From the NCBI GenBank assembly GCA_023853785.1, contig JAJIRX010000653.1, positions 1-19,362 on the forward strand: a stretch of 19,362 bases of DNA, written 5' to 3'. The stretch comes from Psilocybe azurescens. Its lineage: Eukaryota; Basidiomycota; Agaricomycetes; Agaricales; Agrocybaceae. The number at the start of each line of letters is the position of its first letter. Positions within the stretch are counted from its first letter, which is position 1. Shown in pieces: positions 1-10,838 of this stretch. The position numbers were made by a program, and so were the translations under genes. The notes under the pieces were generated by a model, which did no database searches, had not been told where the DNA came from, and saw nothing but the letters and a program-made list of their open reading frames with translations.

Positions 1-18
1 CAAGAATAACTTGGATGG

Positions 19-791
19 CTACGACCATGAGCGGCGAGTTGAATGATAGAATTGGCCGATTGCATGATAGGTTTGAAGTGTCGTCCTTGTAGTCAACATA
101 TTAGGCAATGAAAGGTATTAGATCAGATATGTTTTTACCTGAATCGTAAACCCGAGGTGCACTCGATGTAACTCTCTCGTTTCTTGAGCTCCTTTGTATA
201 CAAATCATTAATGTTCTTAACTTCGATTCCAAGAAGATCGAGTGCCGTTTGCGCATTCTCGGTGAGTGTTTTAATGGAAGGGTGCTTTCGGGTTGGCCCA
301 TGTTTTGCCGGGGCGAGCGAAACTACAGATCTCTCGACAAATCCTTGAACAGAGGTACACATCTCCAAACCATCCAGTAAAGAAGAGTCCTTGAGTGGTC
401 CGGGATTTAGATCGAGACGCCTGATCGTTTGCTGCTGAGCCGTGATTTCATCCAGGATAAGGCCGATGTGAGCCGCCATCCGTTTTTCTTGTCGATAATA
501 TAATCGGAGTTGGGCTTGATGACTGAGGATGGTATCAGATTGATTTGTTCGATCGTCAAACTCTCCATTTGTTCCTCTATATGCTGTTGATGAACAGCGA
601 GGGCCTCTGTTTGAGCATCCCAGGCGTGATATCCAACTCGCAAGTCCTCTCTGTTGCTGGAATTGGTGTGCTTTATAGTCCCTGGCGTTAAGCAGTTTGC
701 CCTGCTCTCCAGTGATCGGATCGGTAAAGTCACAACAGCGTCGAAATTTGCAGCGGCAGAGCCGCGATTGCTCGTTAATCGCGGGCGGCAT
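19..791 (-). CDS. Short Cys-rich hypothetical protein (two exons, frame-shifted)
   Basis: The ATG at 791 opens a reading frame whose first 35 residues carry a tight cysteine cluster (C-R-C-K-F-R-R-C-C) followed by GKLL..RDYKAHQ. This resembles the short Cys-rich N-termini I recall from agaric transposon-associated proteins, but I cannot name the family. The middle is best read in another frame: between about 650 and 480 the +1 frame gives an Ala/Gln/Glu-rich helical stretch (AWDAQTEALAVHQQ, then HIEEQMESLT), whereas the original frame reads like a shadow there. The frame returns near 483-487, where a T5 run (A5 in the gene) with one added base gives DKKKRMAAHIG. After that the protein is a helical segment to a GTAAAA donor. 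The intron is 86-138; the second exon runs in phase to a TAG at 19-21, though its CAAG acceptor is weak. About 240 residues if repaired. Function unknown. Confidence 0.6.
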
Positions 792-975
792 GAAGGTATG
801 ATAGTGGTCTGGTATCAGAGGTCCAGATGGACTACTAGATAAGACGTCGATAAAGATTAGTTTTTCCTCACGCTCTCAATAAGCGACATAAATGCACACT
901 GTAGCACGGAGGTTTTTGCTTATGTCGTATGGAACAAGAAAAAGGCGATGAATCTCCATAGTACACTACTCGGTG

Positions 976-2378
976 TTAAATTATGTATTCGACTGGCACC
1001 GCATCAATAATTTGTCGCAAAACAGGCAGAAATTGTTGTTTTGTATCAATTTCAACACGACAACAAGGACACAATGGGGTGCCCTGGCCAATCGGAGTGC
1101 CCCTGGTTCTGGTTTCTTGGAAAGGATCCACGATTCGATACAGGCTTTACAGAACGTATGTCCACATCCTAGCCTGTGAGACACATCATTCGCTGGAATC
1201 ATGAATTTTCACGGTAAAACACATACATCACAGGTGTAGTAACCATGAAGTCTGTACATATAGGGCAGGTTATACTCTCAACGACAGTTTTCACGAACTG
1301 TTCCAGAGATTTCGCCTCATGTTCCAGTCGGGAAGACAACTGGAGAAGAGTCAGACAGTTGAGAGCTTATTTTACCCCAACTCACCGAACTCATTTGTTG
1401 CCTCTCGGAGTTGAAAGCCTAGTTTAAACGCACATGAGCGGGTATAGCTCGAAGATGGGAAAGGTCCTACGACGTGTAGTTCATTTGTCTCGCTAATGAG
1501 ACTTTGAGCTACAAGTTTTGATTGATCGAGTTCACGGGAAATCGCTGTATTCTCCTGCAGTAGTTACTTAGTCACCAAGTGCCTTGAATATAAGAGAAAT
1601 AAATTACCGCTTGTAGTTGAGGCAGTTTTTGCTGGTAGCTTCTTGTGCGACATCTTTTGCTTGACTCAATTCGAAAGAAATACGCCCGACATCCTGCCAT
1701 GCTTGCTCAGCCGTAAAATAATTTATAACTAGAATGACGAACAATTTCAAGTTGCTTTTTGCTGCATCAAATTGCTCCAATTTCATCCGCTCATCATTCA
1801 AGGAGGACTTGAGTGCTTCCACTTGGTTCCTGTAGCCCGCTAACATTTCTTCCAGCTCATTACGGCATGAATTTTCCTGATAGATTAATTAGCAACAGGG
1901 TCAGTATCCAGGGATCCCCACAACTCACTGTACTAAGCACGTCATTGAGTTCACCGATTCGTCCTTCATACTCTTCCAGCTTTGCTTTGAGTTCTCGATT
2001 GCATTCTAAACTTTTGTCCAGCTTGCGACTGTTGTCGTCTATAGGCTCCAGCATGGAAAGGCCTGTCTGTCCCTGACTGAATTAACAAGGATACTGACAT
2101 GATGTTCGCGATAGCTCACCTCGATCACCTCAAGTTCGACGACATTTTCCATGCTTACGTTGTCGAGCTAAATAAGGATGATAGTGAGTGTTCGGTCTAT
2201 GACACGTAAGAAATTGGACTTACAGTGGCAGAGGCTTCAAGGCGCATCGATTCAACATAGGATGTGGTGTTCAAGGGGCCACGGAGTAACGACCGGCATT
2301 CATATTGCGCGCTTTTCTGTTTCGTAGGGCATCATGGATTCTGAGCTTGGTGGGTTTGAGTGGGTTGCGACTCGACAT
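976..2378 (-). CDS. Coiled-coil protein with C-terminal RING finger (E3 ligase-like)
   Basis: Hand-spliced eight-exon gene starting at ATG 2378. Introns at 2168-2223, 2073-2119, 1877-1928, 1555-1607, 1419-1470, 1340-1385 and 1174-1226 all have GT...AG ends, and most join in phase. The basic N-terminus (MSSRNPLKPTKLRIHDALRN) is followed by a long Glu/Lys/Gln-rich region with heptad character (for example RELKAKLEEYEGRIGELND and RQQMSSLSSRLEHEAKSLEQ), a coiled coil. The C-terminus is a C3HC4 RING: CPIC, then GCGHTFCKACIESW after the last intron, then CPCC, ending ..VLRQIIDAVPVEYII. By family knowledge such RINGs bind two zinc ions and recruit E2 enzymes. Three one-base shifts must be allowed for: the G4 run at 2275-2278, T5 at 1626-1630 and T3 at 1113-1115 (plus strand). 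Without the last one the final zinc ligands CPCC are lost. Substrate unknown. Confidence 0.85.
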
Positions 2379-2655
2379 GACAATGATGGTGGGGTCAAAA
2401 TAGCACTGATAGGTAGCGTCGTCAGTTATTATGGAAAATCGCTTTTATGTGGACTGACAACTTGCATCCTACATCGCTTCGGTCTCTTTGTCAGCGCCTT
2501 TGTGAGTATTTTACCTTTCTTTCATTGTCAATTCACAGCTTTCGAGACGATGGTACGGATGACGATTAATAACATCCGTAACACAAAAGTTATCTATCAT
2601 ATGTTCTTGCTCTTTTCTGCCGGGTACAGGTCTTGAATGAATTAAATGATTTGTG

Positions 2656-5377
2656 CTACTGGTTAGGACGGCGGTGGTACATAGCTCGGATCGAGGTCAT
2701 AACCCTCCAGTTCAACTCTTTCTCTTTCTTTGATTCGGGCACAGTACAAAGGGAATGTGGATCAAGTTCCAACTGCTCCCTGATAAAGAGTCAGGCGAAC
2801 CCTCGGTCCTATTAACCACTGACAAAATGATGGTGATGGTCGTCGTCAAATCCGTGTCTCGCCGGTGATGGATGCGGCGGACGTATTTGCCGCAGTGCTC
2901 TCCTTTTATGACGGCAAGAAGGCCATTGTCATGAGTAGGATTTGGATATTTTGGGGTGACCCAACTGGGCTGCAACAAAAGCCACGTGTGATACTTTTTA
3001 TGGCGGAGAACAACCCGGCTATCTTGAAGGTCCACCGACACCGCAATTTGTTGCTTGGCGAATCCTCCACCGTCAACTATGGCGTTGAATTTGAATCCCA
3101 CTAACTTTGGGTTTAATAGCACATGTGTAGGAGACGGGGGTCGCAGTAATGTGGGTGTCCTTGAATCCGACATCCATGATTCTGGCGTCCGCAAATCAGA
3201 CGGAGTTCTCGAAGAAGGGTCCCAAGCTGGGCTCAATGGTGAAGACGACGAATGCATGGGTGTTGGAAGAGGAGTAACACTTCCAGAGGGCTTTTCCGCA
3301 GGTATTTGGGGAGCATGAACTAATGCTGTATAAGCATGGTTGGCTTGAGAATCGGACAACTGTTTTTTGGTGTGGGTCGAATATGTTTGTCACCGGGATC
3401 AAGGAATTGAACAAGTTCGTAGCAGGTCCTATTGTGCCGTTACCATCACCTTTCTGGAATTGGAGAGGAATGCGGGAGAGGACTTACGAATATTCAACAA
3501 CGTCGTCGTAGTGAACGGTTATTTTGTGAAATGGAGCGCTTGGATCGTATCGCGTCAATTGTACAATTAGCATTATCACCTTTTCCTCGCTTCTCAATAA
3601 CATCAAAAATCTCTCCAATTTCGCCTTCTTACGGGGATGGTATTGTTTTGATATCTTCACTTTCACTCCGCACCATGGATGTCGATATGTTCTGGGTGGA
3701 AGGGGTCCAGATTCGGGCTCGCGTCTGTAGTGGAACACAGCAGGTTCTTCTGTGATCTCCAGGAAATTAGCGAGAGCCTCGAAAGACTATCACAGAGAGT
3801 TTGTTAGCAAACTTGCGTTGTGACGAAGATTTGGGGTGGTACAATATACGCACTTCGATAGCATCGTCACCGTCCTTAAGATATTGAGGTATTTCGCCCT
3901 CTATCTTCTTGCTCACAATAGATACTTGATCGTCTTCAATTTGAACCACCCAACCCGTCTTTCCGGAATGCAGTCCGCCGCGTACGCAAACATATTGCCC
4001 GACATTGATCTCTTTTCTCAAGTCTTCCCATGATACACGCAATGTTAGGCGGTATTCTTGGTTATGTCCAGCGGGTCCATCGTGCGCCCATATCTGCTCG
4101 ACTTCCGCATAGAGAGTATCCAGTGCCTTCAAGATGGCAGGGGTAAACGTAAAAGTAGTTTCTGGCCCTTGGACACGAATAAACACCCTATCATTCTCCT
4201 TCATACTCCATTCTCGAGGGCGCGGCATGTTCGAAAGGGTGATAGATGGGTGTTTGCTCATCCGAAACATGGTGTAAAAGTCATAAGGCATATCCTTCAC
4301 GTCAACTGTGAATGAATGGTAGTCGAAGTCTTTGGCTAGAAGGCCTTGCTCGAATTCCAACCGTCCAAAGGAGTATCGTCCGTGCTCGTGGCCCACGATG
4401 TTGTATGGGAGAAGCTGTCCGAAATAGTCAGCGTCGAAGAGCTTTGCTATCGGCCTAACGGTAGACGCTTTTCGCTTGAGTGGGTTCCGTGATGTTGTAT
4501 CCAGTCGAGGAATAAGAAGAATATCGAGCACCCAAGGAGCTTTTTGCGACACAATCCCAACATCTCCCTTGTAAAGGCCTTTCTTGACGAGTACCCAACT
4601 TCCGACCTCAGCGATTTCGTGTGCATCCCTCATCCGAAACAGTCCCGCATACTCCGAAGAATCAACCAATCGACTTTTGATGCCCAACCTGTTGCGCAGT
4701 ATACCGGGTGTAAGAAGAAGAAGCTTGATGAGGCGTTCGTTCATCATGCATTCGATATAGATGCAGCCGCGTACGGAACCTTGAGTGAAGGCTGAACGGA
4801 CTTGATGATGCTCCGTAACAGTGCTTAGCAGAGAGACTACAGCTAGATCTTCAACCCCGAACTGTAAGGTGTCGGTCAGTAAATTCAGAGAGTCCCAAGC
4901 GTGAATAACAATGTGCGCACTCGACATTCAACGCGCCACAGAGGATAATCCCCCTCCCTAGGAATATAGACTAAAGCTCTGTCAAGGGTTGTCTCCGGTA
5001 CATCATCAGCAGTGTATCTTCTATGACCAGAGGCGTTCCTTCTTGCATCAATGCGTGATATAAGACGTTCCAAGGCGTCCTCGCTGTGGTGATGGACTGA
5101 GAAATTGGCCGGTAAATCGGAATGTTCGTTGTCCAAGGCTACCCCGTCGTCAATGAACGCATCTAGGTGTGGCTGTCAATACTGGTGCGAGAGTTATGAG
5201 GTTCAAGAACAAGAAAGGATTACCTTCCCTGTCGCGTTCTGTTGCTTCATCCTCCTGGTCGGAAATCCCTTCTTCGTCCACCTGAGCTTCCATGTCCAGA
5301 AACTGACGCACTCTTGAATCTATCTTCGGCCAAGATGTAAGTACGGAAAGTTCGATATAAGAAGACATAACATACAT
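2656..5377 (-). CDS. Spt5-like transcription elongation factor paralogue (NGN and KOW segments)
   Basis: Five exons from ATG 5377 (or 5368) to TAG 2656-2658; introns 5163-5223, 4862-4920, 3787-3853 and 3429-3487. An acidic N-terminus (VDEEGISDQEDEATERD) leads into an NGN-type domain: PLWRVECR, then VEDLAVVSLLSTVTEH and RGCIYIECMMNERLIKLL. A first KOW-like unit follows (EIAEVGSWVLVKKGLYKGDVGIV), another near the end of exon 3 (VGQYVCVRGGLHSGKTGWVV), and a third in exon 4 (GVKVKISKQYHPRKK..GEIGEIFDVI). The last exon is Pro/Ser/Thr-rich, then NGLLAVIKGEHCGKYVRRIHH. Spt5 binds RNA polymerase II with Spt4 in the nucleus; that is family knowledge, and this looks like a diverged paralogue rather than the core gene. 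Frame shifts are needed near 3624-3630, 3579-3584, the T6 run 3363-3368 and CCC 2778-2780. The long third exon is uninterrupted. Confidence 0.85.
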
Positions 5378-5654
5378 TCTTCATCTCGTATTCTAAGAAA
5401 TATATGTGTTCACGTTCAGACTTTACTGTATCTACACTGACTTTCGTGTTATAATTGCACTGGGTCAGGGTCAGCGTAGGATACAACGGTACAAAACTAC
5501 ACTTTTAAAAACTCTCATTCCGCTCTCTGTAGCGTTTACCACTCGATTCATCACATTATTCAATTTTTCATCGACATATAAAGTATCTACTGCTTTCTAA
5601 ACTTACCTGTTGACGTTTATAGCGTCGAACCTAGGAGGACAGTATGGTCAGTGT
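5378..5654. other. Noncoding region upstream of the Spt5-like gene
   Basis: No reading frame here shows coding character or usable exon structure. It would hold the promoter of the minus-strand Spt5-like gene. I see AT-rich stretches but no TATA box or other element that I can place with confidence. Confidence 0.4.
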
Positions 5655-5820
5655 GAAGAAGGAAAGCGTGAGAATAAGTTGAACAGGTCCGTATGTACCC
5701 CAAAAATTCCAAGCCGCTCAAGCCGAACAGTCGCGCGATGATTTTATCCGGCAACGCGGCATGAAAATTTCAGCATGCTATCACGGCGCTATTGACGCTT
5801 TCACACGCTTTCTCTTTCTC
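5655..5820. mobile_element. Foldback MITE-like element, copy A
   Basis: The left end GAAGAAGGAAAGCGTGA (5655-5671) is an inverted match to the right end TCACACGCTTTCTCTTTCTC (5801-5820), sharing the core GAAAGCGTG. The middle holds an imperfect inverted repeat, GATTTTATCCGGC (5741-5753) against GCGGCATGAAAATTT (5757-5771). It aligns with copies at about 14018 and 15528: all three are about 161-168 bp with related ends and centre. It has no coding capacity, as expected of a miniature inverted-repeat element. No target-site duplication is evident. It lies about 280 nt upstream of the start codon of the Spt5-like gene. Confidence 0.6.
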
Positions 5821-5961
5821 TCCTTGCCACCACATTGACAAGCGAGGTGCTGCAGTAAGCCAGATATTGAGTAGAATTGATTATGATAAGTGTGCTACAG
5901 TAAATCGTTATACGTGTCCAGTAGTTTACAACAAATTAAGGGGTGGAACGAAAGTAAAGAA

Positions 5962-6541
5962 TCAAGGATGATCAAGGCTTGAAGAAAACCAGGTTTCTTG
6001 GAATGCGGAACCGTCGACTTTGCACCACGGTTTCCAGAAATCTAGGTACTGATCAGTATTCATCTATGCCATTGAAAACAATAACTCACCTTTTACAGCG
6101 TAATCAACTAACTTTACATCTCCTGGAGCTAGGTTGATCAACTCGTGTCGATGGCCTTTCCGGAAGGCTACTACGTCTCCTTTCCACTGCCCGTTTGCCC
6201 AATCCCTCAGCGATTTGTTGGAGGGTAGACGCTTGTGATTCTTGACGAACAAATGGAATCGGCTTATTTCGCCTTTTCTGTTTACAATCACCACCACCCC
6301 GTCGTGTATGTAGGGTTGGAGTAGTTTTCCACCCATCAACAGCTCCAACCTTGGACTTCGACCGCTTCTATTGGCTAATGTGTGGACCCGTTTAGTGACT
6401 GCTCGATTGGATGTACTCCCGTAATATCGGGCGTGTATGAGTAATTGGACATCCTTAGCGAAGGTAAGTAACGGCGGATTGTTATAGACTGCCTGGTCTC
6501 ACTTTCGTAGTAGGTTTGAAAGTCTGCAATGCCGATACCAT
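5962..6541 (-). CDS. Small conserved-looking protein, intact, three exons
   Basis: ATG at 6539-6541; introns 6454-6502 and 6042-6089 (49 and 48 nt, GTGAG donors) join in phase, and the stop is TGA at 5962-5964. This gives about 160 residues with no frame shift. The sequence reads as one compact domain: TFKPTTKDVQLLIHARYYGS, then ELLMGGKLLQPYIHDGVVVI, VNRKGEISRFHLFVKNHKRL, KSLRDWANGQWKGDVVAFRK, and DVKLVDYAVKDFWKPW. The regular glycine turns and clean splicing support a real gene. I recall similar uncharacterised proteins in mushroom genomes but cannot assign a function. It has no signal peptide or membrane segment. It is transcribed divergently from the large gene starting at 6776, so the two share about 234 nt of upstream DNA. 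Confidence 0.8.
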
Positions 6542-6775
6542 TCTTGACGACGGAGAGGATGGGAGGTAGATGCGCAAAGTTACTCAGAAAGATGCGGGTG
6601 TTTAGTGTGCTGTTTCTGGGATCCGTAATATCTCTTTAAGTGAGTCTCCTTTCTTTGTTTCGTGCCTCCGGTATTCACAAAGCTTTTTGTCGCACAAAGA
6701 CCCTATCTAAACCAAATGTCCATAAATTACTGAAAATCCTCTATCGCTCATTCATTCCCAACCATTGCCCGTATT
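6542..6775. promoter_or_regulatory. Shared upstream region of two divergent genes
   Basis: These 234 nt separate the start codons of the minus-strand small gene (6541) and the plus-strand coiled-coil gene (6776). A CT-rich tract at about 6645-6660 is typical of fungal promoters near the transcription start. No TATA box is clear. The promoter role is inferred from gene orientation only. Confidence 0.45.
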
Positions 6776-9700
6776 ATGGCAGCGAACTTTACCCAGAGAC
6801 TCGCTTCATTATTTGCACCTCCGGTCGTACCAACAACAATGGATACATCTGCAGATTATCCGCCCACCAACGCGCCCCACCGTACTAGCTGATACCGGGC
6901 CCGTCAATTGGCTCCCAACGAGGACGGACAGTCGTCTACCGCTGCTAATGCTGACCTTCCACGGTCTACTCGTTTTGGGAACTCCAGCACCAACGCACAA
7001 TCTTCCATCCCGTTCCGGTTTGATACTAGTCGCCTTCAATCCAGTGAAGTTGGAAATCGTGACGGTACACACGTCCCATCCACGACGATGGATACATCTA
7101 CAGATTATCCGACAACTTCTGGAGGCGGTCGCGCTGATGCTGGACCCCTCGATCAACTGTCAATACCGGCTTTCCGCGTTTTACTGTTCAATCAGTTCCA
7201 GTTCAAACAGGCCATCCTCAGTCTGATGGAGTTGAAAATGGTGTGCCTGATCGTAATCATTCTGTAAATTTGGACAATATGGCTACTGGTCCTGCCATAT
7301 CCGGAGTTCCTCGTACATTCTTCGGCCGTCAGAATCAACCGCCTGTGGTATTTCAAGGGCGGACAACCCCAGGAAACGACCTGCTACCGACGACCATGTA
7401 ACGAAAGTCAAAGTTGTAGAACCAGATAAAGCACAATTAATGAGAGATCAATTGGTTAAAGATCACGTACGTCAAGTTAAAGTCCATACATTCTGACATT
7501 TATTTTGTACATTTCCAGGTTAAGGACCAACTTAAGGAGCAACAGCAAAGGATGACGGATTCGTTCAATAAGGAACGACAAAAAGTCCGTCTATTCTTTC
7601 CTCTCTGATACAGTATATGTACTTATTGCCGATTTTCCAGTTGTCCGATTCTCAACAGAAGCTCATAGACAATCTCCAGAAACAACTGGAAAAGGCAAAG
7701 AATGATTCGGAAGCACGACGCCAAAACTCGAAGTTGAAATCGCTGAGCACAAAAAAGCGTCAAAAGGCTTAAATGTTACCATTAACAATCAACAAGCCGA
7801 CTTCAGTAAGGCCATCACCAAACTTCGGGACCAAGAAAAGAAGTCTAAAGACTTGGAACGTGTGCTTTCACAACTTCGAACGAACACGAACAGTTCAAGT
7901 CATCCTTCGAATCGACCGTTCAGCAGCGTGGACAGGAGCAATCTGCTACCATCTCGACATTGCAAATACGGCTAGATGAACTCGAAAAACGAAGCGCCAG
8001 CACGATCAATAGTCTGCATTCAGAGATCCAGACGGCGAATACCACGATTGAAGGTCTCAACCAAACTCTTAAATCCCATCGGAACACATCACCGAGCGCA
8101 CCGAACCAGCTTGCGCAACTCAACGACCAGATTACTGCAGCTGGCAACGAGATTCAAGCACTTCGTCAGTCTTTTGGTAATGAAAAGCGCGCATTAGTAG
8201 CCGAAGGCGAGCAACGGATCATCAGCCTACAAAACGAAATGAACGGCTTGCGGAACCGGGCAGCAAACGACAGTGCTGAGCAAGAGAAGTTGAGACAGAA
8301 GATTAGCAGATTGAACGATCTCAATAACGATATGTCAATGAGGGAAAAAGACTACAAGCTCAGCAAGAGCAAGCTTTGGTTTGTCTCTTCATCGATATAT
8401 ACTCCTTCTTACCTCTAATACACTTGTTCTGTAGAGCGCTGCCAAAAAGGAATACGAGTCGCAATTCAGCGAATTGAAAACCAGCTATGATACATCTTTG
8501 GTACGTTGTCAATGCCATTTTAAATACAGCGAATGCAGCTCATGATCCTTCATCAGGCTAATGTGCATGCCCAGCTCGCACAACTGAAAGCTCGATTAGA
8601 CAGCGGTCGAGGTCGTCAGAATGACTTGGAGTCGAGTGAATCTCAACAAGTACAGATCGCGACTTCATTGCGGACCGCTCTCGAGCAAGAACAAGAAAAA
8701 ATAAGGTAGGTCTATGCGCTGTTTGATCGGTGCTTCAGATTTGGCTGATGATGTACTTAAAGATTTTGGAAGAACGCATTGCGAACGTTATGAGACAGGA
8801 AGCGGCCAAACCGAGCGATACTAACGCAATTTCAACTTTGGGAAAACAACGCGAGGCCGCCAGACTACGACTTGTATGTTTGAAAAGTATAACATGAACT
8901 TCCAAAGACTAATCTTGCTGTTTGTCAGATGGGGCTGAATAAACGCAACGGCAACTCGTTGCATTCTAGCGTGAGTTGTTGATACTTTAGAGATGTGATC
9001 GATGCTCAATGGACTCTAGATACGGCAACGTCGGAATCCGAGTTTGCCACCCTCAAACCAACCACCACCAACACGACCCTCTATGGATGAGGATGAGGAT
9101 AACGAAGACTTCACTTCGACACAACGTTCAACACCAGGTCCAGAAATTAGAGGGCATAGGATCGACCCGTTTTCCACCAAACAATTCTGCCTCAAAACCG
9201 AACACTGCGCCACTGCTATCCGATGATGATGAAGACATGTATCTTGAAGACATTTCCCGGAGGATCAGGCCTCCATTCGGACGGCCTTGCGATCTCCAAC
9301 TCCGGTCTCAGGAAATGAGCGGTATCGAGTTCCGGTACCTTCCCACAACGCTATTCTTCAACTCCATCAACCTCCACAATCAGATATATGGCCACAAGGA
9401 GTGCTCGACCTCAGGATTCCCATACTTTAAATTCTTCCATGCCGTCAACCTCGGAAGTCAACCCACCAGGTTTGTTTCGCTCAAATCAACCTGCAGCTTA
9501 CAAGGCTCGACATGCCGCTCAATCTGCCTCTACAAAAGAGGCAACAACTTCCTCAGTCGCTCCTCAGCCATCTACTGCTCCGATTCCCAATCCAAGTTCC
9601 GGCTCCTCAGTTTCTTCACATCGCAGTGGGGATCAATTACCATCCAACCCATCAAATGCTGTACCCAGTCGCGATCCTCCTGCACCACCTTCGCTGGATA

Positions 9701-10838
9701 TAACAGAGAGGCTTCTCAATTGCATGGAAACTGTGGCAGCTAGTGTCAATGGCTTGCGAGCCGATTTCGCGAATGATCGAACACCATTGAAAAGGAAAAT
9801 GAAGCCTCTCCCATCGCCTTTCAAAGAAAGAGCTTCAGGGCGTCCTCGCCCCCTTGATCGTGACGGATCTGACGGTATGGTCTTTTTGCTCTCTAATCCG
9901 TAAACATATTCTGATCTGGGTCATGATTGGTAGGACTCGGTTCGAGCCTTTTACGCGAATGTTTAAGTCTTCCACCAGACCATCAAGACAGAAAAATTTT
10001 CTTTGATATTGCCGAATCCCATCTCGCTGATCATTTAGAAGTGGAGCGATTTGAAAATAGTGAACGCGAGCCTCCAGAAATGAAACCTTTCCAACTTTAT
10101 TTCGAGAGGCCAAAGACTCTTTGGAATCTACACATGGCCGAACTCTTTGCCGCCGCACTGATTAGGACGTGAAATCAGATTTACAAGGACGAGAGGAAGA
10201 AATTGCCGAGTGCTTTATTGCTCGTATCATTACCCTAAAGGACCATATGGCTCATTCCATGAAGAGGCCGGACGAGACTGCGGAAGAGTGCGACGCGTTT
10301 AGCTAACGATTTGAAGCGCGAACAGGCGTCGAAACGGGGTCGTGCTCGTCAGACAAAGGTAATTATACAACCACTCGCGCCTTCGTTTTCTAATCGTCCT
10401 TCTTTCCCAGCTTTTCCAAACGCGTTTAAACAGTTGCCTATTAGCCGGCAAGAACCGACACGCAGAGGCGATTGACACACTTGGTGAAGACGGGATGAGC
10501 TCTGATGAGTCCGACGGTCCAGGCGTCAAAAGAGTCAAGTTGTTGTCTTGGCGTAATCCACGCCTCTTAAACACGGTAACCACTGCAGACGGCTGTTTAC
10601 CAAAGCAGAATGTCTATGGCGGAAGGCGACCGGGAGCCCAACCCGATATGCGCCTTCGACCAACGCAGTGTCAACCTGTCAGTACCAGGTCCGGCGCCCG
10701 AAGAACTGGCCTTCCAATTATTATCATCCAATTTGGTTCGAATCGAAAACAGACCTTGAACTAAAGTTGCTGGAACCGCGGGCCCCGAAGCCTTTTCCTG
10801 GGGAGCATGACGAAATCGATCCAAACATTCATCACTGA
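6776..10838 (+). CDS. Large coiled-coil protein with an agaric-type 'DGMSSDESD' C-terminal region
   Basis: Ten exons; introns 7467-7518, 7585-7640, 8379-8434, 8501-8556, 8706-8762, 8874-8928, 8971-9019, 9875-9933 and 10359-10410 (all 49-59 nt). ATG 6776 begins MAANFTQRLASLFAPPVVP. A Ser/Thr/Pro-rich head follows, then a long coiled coil from about 7400 to 8920 (for example VKDQLKEQQQRM, LEKRSASTINSLHSEIQTAN, EKLRQKISRLNDLNNDMSM), an acidic/Pro/Ser-rich linker (DEDEDNEDF, LLSDDDEDMYLED) and a structured C-terminus: FQLYFERPKTLWNLHMAELF, then GEDGMSSDESDGPGVKRVKL with LSWRNP, ending NYYHPIWFES..PFPGEHDEIDPNIHH and TGA 10836-10838. From memory, agaricomycetes carry many proteins with this C-terminal layout, all of unknown function. 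About 14 one-base shifts must be allowed for, mostly missing homopolymer bases. It could be a pseudogene, or two adjacent genes, but in-phase splicing links the parts. Confidence 0.75.
6839..7117 (+). repeat. In-frame short duplication in the N-terminal head of the large gene
   Basis: ATGGATACATCTGCAGATTA (6839) recurs as ATGGATACATCTACAGATTA (7088). Both continue TCCG, and the copies are exactly 249 nt (83 codons) apart in the same frame. The encoded units are MDTSADYPPT and MDTSTDYPTT. Upstream bases are also alike (CCAACAACA versus CCACGACG), so the duplicated unit is about 35-40 nt. Confidence 0.7.

Noticed and set aside
4862..4927. MSSAHIVIHAWDSLNLL as the true N-terminus of the long 386-codon frame
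   Set aside because: These codons lie in an intron (4862-4920); splicing joins WRVECR directly to FGVEDLAVV and completes the NGN domain.
9009..9743. 244-codon plus-strand frame
   Set aside because: Only its first half agrees with the gene model; after about 9253 the coding frame changes, and this frame becomes a Phe/Ser/Cys-rich shadow.
10731..10750. tRNA B-box-like GGTTCGAATCG
   Set aside because: There is no matching A box or acceptor stem around it, and it lies inside a coding exon.
6776..10838. Programmed ribosomal frameshifting as the cause of the many frame changes
   Set aside because: The changes are scattered over unrelated genes, occur at runs of different bases, and are not accompanied by a common slippery heptamer or downstream structure.
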